Source: Flavobacteriaceae bacterium | Lineage (GTDB): Bacteria > Bacteroidota > Bacteroidia > Flavobacteriales > Flavobacteriaceae | Length of the DNA: 17,490 nucleotides | Direction of reading: 5' to 3' | Assembly: GCA_013214425.1 (NCBI GenBank) | Contig: JABSPN010000022.1 | Location: 1 to 17,490 of the forward strand | Shown: one piece after another, positions 6,681-15,497 of the stretch | How positions within the stretch are numbered: position 1 is the first letter of the stretch | Layout: the number at the start of each line of letters is the position of its first letter | Notes under the pieces: generated by a model | The model's input: the letters and a program-made list of their open reading frames with translations, nothing else | What the model was told of the DNA's origin: nothing | Databases searched by the model: none | Made by a program: the position numbers and the translations under genes

Positions 6681-7922
6681 ATGGAATATTTCTATATAGC
6701 AACAGCCCTCGTAACTTTTGCAGCTGTTTTTGGTTACATCAATGTTCGTTTTATCAAGCTACCAAATACCATTGGTTTGATGTTGGTATCCATTGTATTT
6801 ACTTTTGGTGTGATGGCGTTCAGTCATATCAATCCAACCTTACTAAACATTGAAAAATACATTATATCACATATTGATTTCAAAACTGTCTTACTAGACA
6901 TTATGCTAAGTTTTATGTTATTTGCAGGGGCTTTACACACTAATTTCAATCAATTAAAAATACAACGTGGACCTGTGATTGCTTTTTCGACCATTGGTGT
7001 TATTTTATCTACTTTATTTGTAGGTGGCTTGATGTATTTATTACTAAAATTCTTGGAAATGGACATTGAGTTTATTTATTGTTTGTTATTTGGTGCACTC
7101 ATCTCACCAACCGATCCCATTGCCGTATTGGGTATTCTAAAAAAGGCAAACGTCCCTAAAAAACTGGAAGCAAAAATTGTAGGAGAATCGCTATTTAATG
7201 ATGGTGTTGGTGTTGTTGTTTTTTTAACCATTTATGAAATCGCATCACAAGGAAAAGAGGAGATCACCTTTGGTCATGTCACCTCTTTGTTCGCGCAAGA
7301 AGTTTTCGGAGGAATTCTACTCGGTTTATTGTTAGGTTGGATTACCTATCGTCTGATGCGCTCCATAGACGATTACGACATAGAAGTAATCATCACGCTA
7401 ACGGCTGTGATGCTGGGCACTGCCATTGCGCAGCACTTCCATCTTTCTGCTCCACTTGCTATGGTTACAGCTGGTCTTGTGGTAGGTATGGATACTGTTA
7501 GAAACAATGCTATGTCAGAAATCACTGAAAGTTATGTGGATAAATTCTGGGAATTAATTGATATTTTATTTAACACGATCCTGTTTGTATTGATTGGCAT
7601 GGAAATTCTCATGCTTAACTTTGAGCATAAATATCTGTTAGCTGGTATATTGGGAATTCCGATTATTCTTTTCAGTCGTTATAATTCATTACTCGTACCT
7701 ATCAGTTTTTTTAAAAAACGCTTAAACTTTGTGCCAAAAACCAACTTAATTATGACTTGGGGTGGTCTTAGAGGAGGGATTTCTATAGCCTTAGCGCTAG
7801 GCTTATCAGATGGTATGCATCGGGATTTATTTTTAGTTATCACGTACACTGTAGTTGTATTTTCAATTTTAGTTCAAGGACTTACAGTAGGTAAACTCGT
7901 TAAAAAAATAAACAAATCATAG
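6681..7922 (+). CDS. CPA1-family Na+/H+ antiporter (NhaP type)
   Basis: A 413-residue inner-membrane protein with about twelve hydrophobic segments. The ion-binding motifs of CPA1 exchangers are intact: SPTDP (142-146) with Thr144, Asp145 and Pro146, and GESLFNDGVG (168-177) with Glu169, Asn173 and Asp174. WGGLRGG (360-366) supplies the conserved arginine (Arg364). It ends shortly after the last membrane segment, so it is the short form without a long cytoplasmic regulatory tail. Its job is proton-driven export of Na+ (perhaps K+ or Li+), which fits a marine or salt-exposed organism. The ATG at 6681 begins directly at the first membrane segment; an ATG at 6673 is out of frame. It converges on the potassium channel gene, but there is no sign of joint control. 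Confidence 0.92.
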   Translation: MEYFYIATALVTFAAVFGYINVRFIKLPNTIGLMLVSIVFTFGVMAFSHINPTLLNIEKYIISHIDFKTVLLDIMLSFMLFAGALHTNFNQLKIQRGPVIAFSTIGVILSTLFVGGLMYLLLKFLEMDIEFIYCLLFGALISPTDPIAVLGILKKANVPKKLEAKIVGESLFNDGVGVVVFLTIYEIASQGKEEITFGHVTSLFAQEVFGGILLGLLLGWITYRLMRSIDDYDIEVIITLTAVMLGTAIAQHFHLSAPLAMVTAGLVVGMDTVRNNAMSEITESYVDKFWELIDILFNTILFVLIGMEILMLNFEHKYLLAGILGIPIILFSRYNSLLVPISFFKKRLNFVPKTNLIMTWGGLRGGISIALALGLSDGMHRDLFLVITYTVVVFSILVQGLTVGKLVKKINKS

Positions 7923-8025
7923 AGGCTCATGGCACGTTAAGCTTTCGCTTTTTATTCATCGTTCAAAACCCTGTTCTTATAGGATTAGAAATAGGTTTGG
8001 TATCTTTTCACAATTTTTAATGAAA

Positions 8026-8703
8026 CTAATTACTTTCTCTTGTATGTTGTAATTGATTTAAATATTTCCCTACAACAATGGCGGTAATAATAACCAAATA
8101 AAATTGTCCTGACAAACCAATAAGTATAGCTGCTTTTTTTGCTAAAACTGTTATTGGATAAATATCACCATATCCAATCGTAATTAGTGTCATATAACTA
8201 AAGTACATGATGTCTTCTACCATAAATTCTGAACCACTGCCTAGATTAGGGAAATTAAACGATCCTGGATGAGTCAATTCTACACTCAGACATATAAAAA
8301 AACCAATTAATCCTAGAGAGACATATCCACTAATAAGACCAATAATCACATTCCTGTCTATCGTGGTAGACAACCAAACTTGTTTAATAATTTCATTTGT
8401 TATGAGCACATAAAACAAAAAGTAGCTAATCATTTTTGTGAATGAATAAATTATACTTTTAGGTGAAGTAAATAAATCTGTACCAAAAATAATTATATTC
8501 AAAAGCAGCAAGACCAAACAAAACCACATTAACCATCGTTTTTTTAAAAACAAGAGAATTCCGGCTAAATGATTAAAAATGAAAAAAATTGGAGATAATA
8601 TTTTCTCAAAGAATAACTCTGGGAATACCAAGGAACCAAAAAGTATAACTAGTTGACTAAAAAAGAAAAGTTCAAAACGAATTTTATATAGTTTTTTAAT
8701 CAT
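8026..8703 (-). CDS. Potassium channel family protein
   Basis: A 225-residue membrane protein with a single potassium selectivity filter, TLITIGYGDIYP (172-183), with the TIGYGD core at 175-180. The pore helix precedes it and a last membrane helix (about 188-212) follows. Several more hydrophobic segments lie upstream (roughly 14-30, 35-51, 58-77, 88-105, 119-139). No arginine-rich S4 voltage sensor is visible and there is no cytoplasmic RCK or cNMP-binding domain; only about 12 polar residues follow the last helix. Four subunits would form the channel. The start chosen is ATG 8703; a TTG three codons earlier (8712) is less likely. It lies 23 bases after the RND permease stop with no recognisable promoter in between, so it is probably the last gene of the efflux operon, an unusual partner for such a pump. 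Confidence 0.88.
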   Translation of the reverse strand: MIKKLYKIRFELFFFSQLVILFGSLVFPELFFEKILSPIFFIFNHLAGILLFLKKRWLMWFCLVLLLLNIIIFGTDLFTSPKSIIYSFTKMISYFLFYVLITNEIIKQVWLSTTIDRNVIIGLISGYVSLGLIGFFICLSVELTHPGSFNFPNLGSGSEFMVEDIMYFSYMTLITIGYGDIYPITVLAKKAAILIGLSGQFYLVIITAIVVGKYLNQLQHTRESN

Positions 8704-8726
8704 GATAAACAAAATTTCACAAAGGA

Positions 8727-11700
8727 TTAATCCAATAAATTATCAGAAAATTTATAATCATTGTAATCAACTTTATACAAAACGCTATACAGCAATGGTA
8801 TAAACAATAAGGTAATCACTGTACCAAAAAGTAATCCAATCATAATGCTAACTGCCATACCTTCCCACATCTCTCCGCCACTCAAGTAAAGTGGTATGAG
8901 CCCTAAAACCGTTGTAAAAGTAGCGAGCAGTATAGGACGAAATCGTTGTAAACAGGCTGCTATTACAGCATCTTTGATAGGTCTCTCAATTTCATTTTCT
9001 TCGATTTGAATCCTATCAATTAGTACAATTGCATTATTAATCACTATACCTGCTAGAGAAATCACTCCAAGAAACGGCATAAAACCAAAAGGTTCTCCAA
9101 ATATAAGCAAGCCAATAACAACACCAATAATTCCCAATGGTATGGTTGATGCAACCATAAATGTTTTTCTTACAGAATTAAATTGAATGATCAAAAGTAG
9201 TATAATAATAAAGCCTGAAAGCGGCAGGTAACTGATAACAGCGCCCATATTTTCTGCGGTATTCTCGGCATCTCCACCAAACTTATAGGTATATCCCTTT
9301 GGCCAATTTTTGGAAACCTCAATTAAGTAAGGCTTGACTTGTGCCATGATACTCGATGCATTTCCGGTGGCTGTTAATTCACTTGATACATTAATGGTTT
9401 TGTCGATATCTAAGTGCTTAATTTTTGAATACTGCCATCTAGGCTCTATAGAAGCTACCTGCAGTAAAGGCACACTTTTACCTGTGTTTTGAGCATATAT
9501 ATTTAAGGTTTCTATTGAGGCTAATGTTTGTTGCTGACTATCATTACTTCGCATTAAAATTGGAATTGATTTATCGTCTTCACGATACTCTCCTGTTTGA
9601 AAACCATCCAAAACAGTCTGAAGTGAAGTAGCAATATCATAGCTAGTTATACCGGCTAGTTGTGCTTTATTTTGGTCTATTTTTACGACAAACTTTTTAG
9701 TTTTTGGACCCCAGTCATCTTTGACATTTTTGGTTCCAGCTATCTTGTTTAATTGTTGTTTTGTTTCTTCTGATAGCTGAGCTAAAACATCTGGATCTTC
9801 ACCAGAAATCTTAATTTCGATGGGAGTTCCCCCACCACCAGAACCAAGTAAGCCTACTTTTATATCAGCATTGGGAAACGTACTAAAACAAAACTCATCG
9901 AGCTTTTCAACAACTTCATTATTGTAAATGAAATTTGATGTGTTGATTAGAATGTGGGCATAACTCGGGTCTGGCTCATCTGTAGCATACCCAAGGTCAT
10001 AAGATTCTGGTCCGGCTCCAATAAAAGAAGACCAATCTGATATACCATTTTTACGTTTAGAATTTACTCGTAATTCTTTAGTAATGAAATCTTCAATATC
10101 CGCGATCACATTCTTTGTAGCTTCGATTCGCGTTCCTTGTGGTAAATTGACGTCTACAGTTACCATGTTACGGTCACTATCAGGAAAGAAAATAAAAGGA
10201 ATTTTTCCAAATCCAAATAAAGATGCTACAAACAAAACTACGATCCCAAAGAGCACTGTTTTTTTATGACTTAATGCGATGAGAATAAGATTTTTATATT
10301 GCAATTTTAGATAGTAAATCGTTCTATCAATAACGGTTTCTTTCTTTTCTTTTTTAGGTATGACCTTTAAAAAAAGATAGCATAAGAGTGTAATTACAGT
10401 TAGCGCTAAAATCCAAGAGGACAATAATGCAAGAGAAATAACCACAAAAATAGGCCCGACAATGTCGCCCATAGTTGATTCTGCCATATAGAATGCTAAA
10501 AATGCCGCTGAAGTAGTAAGAGTAGAAATCAATAAAGGCGTAAACAACTCTCCACAAGCCGCAATGGCCGCTTCTTTTGCCGCATTGCCGTTTTCCATCT
10601 TAACCATAATAGTTTCTGCAACAACGATGGCATTATCAACCATCATTCCTAAGGCCATAATCAATGCTGCAAGTGTAACTTGGTTCAAGCCCATATCAAT
10701 CACTCCCATCAGCATAAGAGTCATAATGGTTACCATGGGTATGAGGCTTGCGATGATACTTCCTGTTCTGATACCAAGGAAAATAAGCATCACAACCAGC
10801 ACTATGGATATGGATTGAATCAAATTCACTACAAATGCACTTATTTTATCGTCAATATAAGTATCTAACGAAGACAATCGTTCTAACTCCAGACCAATGG
10901 GTAATGCAGTTTCCCAGTTGTTAATTACACCATCAATATCTTCCCCTAATTGAATAATATTCGCTCCTTCCTTCAAACTAATGTGTAACGAAATAGCTCG
11001 TTTACCATTTACTGTTACCAACTGCTTAGGCGGGTCAATATAGGCCTGTCTTATTTGTGTAATATCACCCAGATAAACTAGCTGAGAGCCATCGCCAACC
11101 GGGATGAGTGTTTGTTTGATATCGGTTAACGAATTGAAATTTCCTGTAGGCTCCAATATAATACGCTCATCATCTAGATTCACCTCTCCTCCAGAACTCA
11201 AAATATTGGTTGAACCAATAATATTTTGAAGTTTTGATGCTGATAAACCATAGGTATTGAGTCTGGCATTATCAAACTCAATAAAAATACGCTCATCTTG
11301 TACACCACCAAGTTCAACTTTATAAGACAAATAAAGTTTGATAAAATCGTCTTTGATGTCATCAATGTATTCTTTGGCTTCTGCGTATGAAAACCCATCT
11401 ATAATAAGACCAACTGCTATACCAAAAACCTCACCAATACCATCATCATTTAGTATCGGAGTGACTCCTGTTGGCAAACCTTGAATTTGTGAAAGCTTTC
11501 TTCGTAACCTATCCCAAACAGCCTGCAAGTCTTCTGGCTTAACTTGATCTTTTAATTCAACACTCAATACAGAGAGTCCTGATCTTGACGTACTGGTTAC
11601 TTCTTTTAATTCAGGTAATTCCTGAACAATTTTCTCAACTTTATCGGTTACTAATTGCTCTACTCGTTCTGGACTAGAGCCTGGAAATGAAGACACGACG

Positions 11701-11837
11701 GTAGCTACTCTTACTGTGTAAGGCGGCATACTATCTCTGGATAAGGATTGATAAAAGACAATACCCATTATCATGATGGTGGCCAAAACAGTAAAAGTAA
11801 TACGATTTCTATTTATTGAAAATGCAGCTAAATTCAT
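8727..11837 (-). CDS. RND-family efflux permease (AcrB/MdtB-like inner membrane subunit)
   Basis: A 1036-residue protein of normal RND length with two halves, each a membrane helix, a large periplasmic part and five or six more helices. Helix 1 begins at about residue 11, the first helix block runs about 332-490, the second half begins near 525, and the last block spans about 865-1020. In the proton-relay region, helix 4 reads MMVDNAIVVAET (Asp401, Asn402) where AcrB has Asp-Asp. Helix 10 reads IVINNAIVLID (Asn934) where AcrB has Lys. One aspartate is thus kept and the lysine is lost. A GSGGGG stretch (665-670) lies in the second periplasmic part. It forms a tripartite pump with the two upstream gene products. 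The preferred start is ATG 11837, 5 bases past the adaptor stop; a GTG at 11843 overlapping that stop is the alternative. The substrate is unknown. No metal-binding methionine pattern points to CusA. Confidence 0.93.
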   Translation of the reverse strand: MNLAAFSINRNRITFTVLATIMIMGIVFYQSLSRDSMPPYTVRVATVVSSFPGSSPERVEQLVTDKVEKIVQELPELKEVTSTSRSGLSVLSVELKDQVKPEDLQAVWDRLRRKLSQIQGLPTGVTPILNDDGIGEVFGIAVGLIIDGFSYAEAKEYIDDIKDDFIKLYLSYKVELGGVQDERIFIEFDNARLNTYGLSASKLQNIIGSTNILSSGGEVNLDDERIILEPTGNFNSLTDIKQTLIPVGDGSQLVYLGDITQIRQAYIDPPKQLVTVNGKRAISLHISLKEGANIIQLGEDIDGVINNWETALPIGLELERLSSLDTYIDDKISAFVVNLIQSISIVLVVMLIFLGIRTGSIIASLIPMVTIMTLMLMGVIDMGLNQVTLAALIMALGMMVDNAIVVAETIMVKMENGNAAKEAAIAACGELFTPLLISTLTTSAAFLAFYMAESTMGDIVGPIFVVISLALLSSWILALTVITLLCYLFLKVIPKKEKKETVIDRTIYYLKLQYKNLILIALSHKKTVLFGIVVLFVASLFGFGKIPFIFFPDSDRNMVTVDVNLPQGTRIEATKNVIADIEDFITKELRVNSKRKNGISDWSSFIGAGPESYDLGYATDEPDPSYAHILINTSNFIYNNEVVEKLDEFCFSTFPNADIKVGLLGSGGGGTPIEIKISGEDPDVLAQLSEETKQQLNKIAGTKNVKDDWGPKTKKFVVKIDQNKAQLAGITSYDIATSLQTVLDGFQTGEYREDDKSIPILMRSNDSQQQTLASIETLNIYAQNTGKSVPLLQVASIEPRWQYSKIKHLDIDKTINVSSELTATGNASSIMAQVKPYLIEVSKNWPKGYTYKFGGDAENTAENMGAVISYLPLSGFIIILLLIIQFNSVRKTFMVASTIPLGIIGVVIGLLIFGEPFGFMPFLGVISLAGIVINNAIVLIDRIQIEENEIERPIKDAVIAACLQRFRPILLATFTTVLGLIPLYLSGGEMWEGMAVSIMIGLLFGTVITLLFIPLLYSVLYKVDYNDYKFSDNLLD

Positions 11838-11842
11838 ATCCA

Positions 11843-12934
11843 CTATTTTAATTTGACTTGTTGACCATCTAATAACGTTTGTAATCCAGCAGTTGCAATT
11901 TTTTGTCCAGAAGTAAGACCCGATTTAATTTCAAATCCATCTGAGGTTAATTCTCCAATGGTTACTTGTTGTTTTTTTACTGTTCCTACATTGCCATCAC
12001 CTAGGATTAAAAAAACAAAGTTACCAGTACTATCTTCTCCAACCGCATTGGCAGGAACAACTAGGCCTTGTTTTGCATTAGTTGTACCAGAAAATTCTAA
12101 CGTAACGTTAGCCGCCATACCACTTTTAATTGCTGCTGTTGGATTCGTTATTAAAACCCTAACGGGATATGTTGCTGTATTGGGATCTAATGCAGGAGCG
12201 ACTTCGGTTATTTTTCCTTTAAATTGTTTCCCTTGAATAGCGGTAAAATCAACTGCTACTTCCATCCCTTGCTTCACCTGATTGATAACACTTTCGGGTA
12301 AGCCCAAAGCAATTTCCATGTCGGTTCCAGAATTGAGTGTTGCAATAGTTTGTCCGGGACTTACGTTTTCATCAACTTCTACAGAAACTGCAGCTATAAC
12401 ACCGTTTTCGGGTGCTCTTAAATAGCCATATTGTATTTGTTCGTTTTGAAGTGCGACCGTTTGCTTAGCCGAATTAAAAGAATTTTTAGCTGATGTATAC
12501 TGATTTTTCGCCGCCTCAAAATTACTCAAAGATGTACTTCCTTTTTCGTACAACTTCCGTGTTCTATCCAAACTTAACTTGGCTGTATTCATAGCAGATT
12601 CTGCACTATTCTGCTGAGAAAGAGCGTTTTGGTAATTTAATCTTGCCTGCACATTATCAAGTTTTGCTAAAAGCTGATCTTTCTTTACTTTCTGACCAAT
12701 TTTAATATCAAACTCAGTAATGATGCCAGTACTTCTAAAGCTTAATTTAATTATTTTATCGGTTCTTGAAGTACCGCTGAATGTTCTAACCTTGTCACCC
12801 GCGTAAAATCCCACTTGTTGAAAGCGCACTGGTCTTAATTCCTTTTTTTCTTCTTTTTTTTCTTCTCCACAGGAGACAATAAATCCTGTAAAAAGAGTTA
12901 ATGCTAAAATTCGAGTTAGATGTTTCATATGCAT
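11843..12934 (-). CDS. RND efflux periplasmic adaptor (membrane fusion) lipoprotein
   Basis: A 363-residue AcrA/HlyD-type adaptor. An N-terminal signal ends in the lipobox IVSC with Cys22 as the lipidated residue, so it is anchored in the inner membrane from the periplasmic side. After a lysine- and glutamate-rich linker come the first lipoyl half (about 68-93, GIITEFDIKIGQKVKKDQLL), a helical hairpin (about 95-165) for contact with the outer-membrane channel, the second lipoyl half (about 170-200, YLRAPENGVI), a beta-barrel domain (about 204-285) and the membrane-proximal domain (about 290-363). ATG codons at 12934 and 12928 are both possible; the second gives a typical 20-residue lipoprotein signal. 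It sits 10 bases after the TolC-fusion stop and 5 bases before the permease ATG, so the three genes form one operon. Confidence 0.93.
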   Translation of the reverse strand: MHMKHLTRILALTLFTGFIVSCGEEKKEEKKELRPVRFQQVGFYAGDKVRTFSGTSRTDKIIKLSFRSTGIITEFDIKIGQKVKKDQLLAKLDNVQARLNYQNALSQQNSAESAMNTAKLSLDRTRKLYEKGSTSLSNFEAAKNQYTSAKNSFNSAKQTVALQNEQIQYGYLRAPENGVIAAVSVEVDENVSPGQTIATLNSGTDMEIALGLPESVINQVKQGMEVAVDFTAIQGKQFKGKITEVAPALDPNTATYPVRVLITNPTAAIKSGMAANVTLEFSGTTNAKQGLVVPANAVGEDSTGNFVFLILGDGNVGTVKKQQVTIGELTSDGFEIKSGLTSGQKIATAGLQTLLDGQQVKLK

Positions 12935-12944
12935 TGAGATGCGT

Positions 12945-15281
12945 TTATTTTTTACTTAGTAAATATTCTTGAAATCGTTGATTAAAATTATCGTTGTCAG
13001 ATTTGCTATTGAGTATGAAATAGTAACCGATACTTCTTTCTAACTGTACGGAAGCAATCAAAAAATTATATACCGCTGTAACACTCGCAATTTGAGCATT
13101 CAAATAATTATTTTGAGCATCAATCAATTGAATAAAGTTAACTGCACCTTGTTTGTACGATTCTTGGATCAAATCTAATGCGTCTTTTGCTGTACTCTCA
13201 GAAAGTTTGGATAATTCAATATTTGCGATTTGATTTATTAGATTCAAAACACCATTTCTAACATTGGCATCTATATTAAGGGTACTGTTATCGCGATTCA
13301 ACGCTATCTGCTCTTTCTGCAGTATTGCCGTTTGTTTGTTAATATTATTCAAATTTCTGTTAAAAACTGGAATGGAAACATTTACACCTACATTGTAATT
13401 GGTATCTACCAATTCAAAGCCAGGAGGTGCAGTACTCCCCTTACCACTTCTATCAAATGTATGATTATATTGCCCTTGTAAAGCAACAGTTGGTAAAAAA
13501 CGATTGGACCCATTGAGTTTTATGCTGCGTTCTGTTGCCTTTAAGTTATAATCGAGTGATTTTAATTCTGGTGCATTTATTTTAGCTTCAGCTACCAAAA
13601 AGTCAACAAAAGCATCTTTTGTAACTGGATTGTCTAATAATTCAACAATCAAATCATAATTGTAATCTTTGTAAAGTCCTTTATTTAATTCGGCGTTTTC
13701 TACATCAATTTGAGTATCTAGTGGATTATTCAGTACTTGATTCAAACCTATAAAACCTTGTTCCATTTGATTGATGGCTTCAATCATGTTCTGAGTATTT
13801 TGTGCTAATTCACTTCTGAATCTCAAAACATCTGATTTTCCAGATTCTCCGGCTTCAAAATTCTCTTGTGCTATTTGTAAATTTTGTTTTGTCAAATCTA
13901 AATTCCGCATTTGTATTTGGGCATTTGCTTTCAAAATCAAAGCATTAAAGTACGTATTTGAAGCTTCAAATATGGTGTTGAGCTCGTCGGCATTGTAACT
14001 TTCCTGTTGCGCATTAAGGAGCTCCTTTTGTATGGTATTGTTGGCACTCGCTTCGGCATTAAATATTGTTTGCTGAAGTGTTACATTCCCAGTAGTTGAA
14101 AATTCAGGGTTTTGTCCATTGCTAATTTCTGCTAATTTTGGATCGATATACATACCTGCGGCGTTTGCTGTTAAGCTTGGCAGGTAGTTTGCACGAGATG
14201 ATTTTAAGTTTTGCTCACTAATTTCAACATCCTTCTTGCTAGATTGTAACACTAAATTCTTTTCGATAGCTTCCTCCATTACAGATTTTAAATCATATAT
14301 TTTTTGAGCATTGATGTTTTTCATTTGTCCAACAAAATCTGTTTTTGTAATCAAACTGTATCGAATTGGTACATTAACCGCATTGGCCGTGTTGAAATTT
14401 ATTGTTAGCCTGGCGTTATAATCAATAAAAACAGGCATATCGGCAAGGGGCGTTCCATTGACAAAACTTTCTATCGTTAATGCCACTCGACGAAAAAATT
14501 GATCCAAATTATTTTTAGCTTGGTTAGTCGCCATAATTCCTAATTCGACATCATCAATGCTGTTAATTGTAAATGAGGGCAATTTTTTTTCCTTTAAGGT
14601 ATTGGCCAACCTTTTCGTTTCGTCGTCAGTTAGGAAAAATCCTCCAGCAATATAAACTGCATCAATTCCATCTAAATTCGACGTAATGTCTGTAAGGGTT
14701 TTAAACGGTATTAATTTATAGTCTGCATCAATTACGTTTAATTCCTTATCAAAAACTGGCTTTAATGGCAAAATCTCTGCAAATGCATCGTCAATCACAA
14801 TACCTACTTTGGAAAAACCTGTAAGTTGTTTCAATACTTTTAAATCCTCAATGAATGATTCAGACTCAATTAAGTATGTGAAATTTTTAACCCCCGAGGT
14901 GGATTTCGTTAGGTCTATTTGGTTAAAATCATTGTTTACTGCTCCAAATAAAATAGTAGGTTTGCGATGTGCGATCTGTTTATTTACCACAACGGAATTT
15001 ACAACTCCAAAAGCTAGAATTAAATCTGTTGTATTGACCAACTGATTATAATTTTTCTCAGCTTCCTCCAAGTTGTAATTATTGACTAAAATATTGCTTT
15101 CTGAAAATTGTATAATTGCATCCTCACCAACAACAGCTTTAATTTGATTCTCCATCTTGATAAGGAGTGGATTTATCGATTCGGTTCTATTGTCCAACAA
15201 GATTCCGAGGTTGTAAACAGGTTTTTGGGCCAAGGCATAAGTACCAATTAAAAGAGTTACAATGTATGGTAAAATTTTCAT
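12945..15281 (-). CDS. TolC-family outer membrane protein with N-terminal ABC substrate-binding-like domain
   Basis: A 778-residue secreted protein, about 300 residues longer than a usual TolC-type channel. A signal peptide (about 1-18, cleavage after ALA) is followed by a domain (about 21-315) that resembles the ABC_sub_bind family (COG2984), a two-lobed periplasmic binding fold. Signs of this are the opening VYNLGILLDNRTESINP, the alternating strands near 85-115 and 157-165, and the stretch GIMATNQAKNNLDQFFRRVA (248-267) followed by NGTPLADMPVF (275-285). The C-terminal part (about 327-755) is an outer-membrane efflux protein with its two internal repeats, seen in SSRANYLPSLTANA (361-374) against NGSNRFLPTVALQG (590-603), and in FEAGESGKSDVLRFRS (475-490) against YKQGAVNFIQLIDAQ (709-723). 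It is the first gene of the operon, before the adaptor and RND permease, so it is the pump's exit duct. The binding domain may sense or capture a ligand; no canonical partner transporter is present. Confidence 0.88.
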   Translation of the reverse strand: MKILPYIVTLLIGTYALAQKPVYNLGILLDNRTESINPLLIKMENQIKAVVGEDAIIQFSESNILVNNYNLEEAEKNYNQLVNTTDLILAFGVVNSVVVNKQIAHRKPTILFGAVNNDFNQIDLTKSTSGVKNFTYLIESESFIEDLKVLKQLTGFSKVGIVIDDAFAEILPLKPVFDKELNVIDADYKLIPFKTLTDITSNLDGIDAVYIAGGFFLTDDETKRLANTLKEKKLPSFTINSIDDVELGIMATNQAKNNLDQFFRRVALTIESFVNGTPLADMPVFIDYNARLTINFNTANAVNVPIRYSLITKTDFVGQMKNINAQKIYDLKSVMEEAIEKNLVLQSSKKDVEISEQNLKSSRANYLPSLTANAAGMYIDPKLAEISNGQNPEFSTTGNVTLQQTIFNAEASANNTIQKELLNAQQESYNADELNTIFEASNTYFNALILKANAQIQMRNLDLTKQNLQIAQENFEAGESGKSDVLRFRSELAQNTQNMIEAINQMEQGFIGLNQVLNNPLDTQIDVENAELNKGLYKDYNYDLIVELLDNPVTKDAFVDFLVAEAKINAPELKSLDYNLKATERSIKLNGSNRFLPTVALQGQYNHTFDRSGKGSTAPPGFELVDTNYNVGVNVSIPVFNRNLNNINKQTAILQKEQIALNRDNSTLNIDANVRNGVLNLINQIANIELSKLSESTAKDALDLIQESYKQGAVNFIQLIDAQNNYLNAQIASVTAVYNFLIASVQLERSIGYYFILNSKSDNDNFNQRFQEYLLSKK

Positions 15282-15310
15282 GGTTTATTGTTTCTTGAGA
15301 CTTTTACATT

Positions 15311-15327
15311 ATAATCAAATATAATCA
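15311..15327. repeat. Phased direct repeat over the efflux promoter
   Basis: ATAATCA occurs at 15311-15317 and again at 15321-15327, ten bases apart, about one helical turn. ATTATA (15308-15313) and TATAAT (15320-15325) also form a 6-base inverted repeat across the same spot. Both overlap the -7 element of the efflux operon. It could be an operator, but such short AT-rich repeats can arise by chance. Confidence 0.35.
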
Positions 15328-15346
15328 TTTTACGCACGAAAACGAA
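15316..15346 (-). promoter_or_regulatory. Promoter of the RND efflux operon
   Basis: On the minus strand TATATTTG (15316-15323) is an exact TAnnTTTG element. TTCG (15343-15346), one base off TTTG, lies 19 bases upstream. The start site near 15311 would give a leader of about 30 bases before ATG 15281. A direct repeat and a small palindrome overlap the -7 element and may bind a regulator. No TetR-type gene is adjacent within the window. Confidence 0.5.
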
Positions 15347-15497
15347 CCTATTATTCAAATTTCATAGATGCCCAGCTATTATCTTAAAACAATGTATTTA
15401 CTTTTAACTAGAACAGATGAAGAGAAATTACTAAATACCTGATTTACATCTCTTCTTCTGATAAACTCTTTACTCCTTACTCTAATTTTGTTTACTT

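Noticed and set aside
7939..7950. Possible terminator AAGC-TTTC-GCTT between the antiporter and channel genes
   Set aside because: The stem is only four base pairs with a short T run; too weak to call, although some terminator is expected between these converging genes.
10084..10818. Open frames on the plus strand opposite the RND permease gene
   Set aside because: They lie antisense to a full-length conserved gene, have low-complexity composition and no family resemblance; they are reading-frame shadows.
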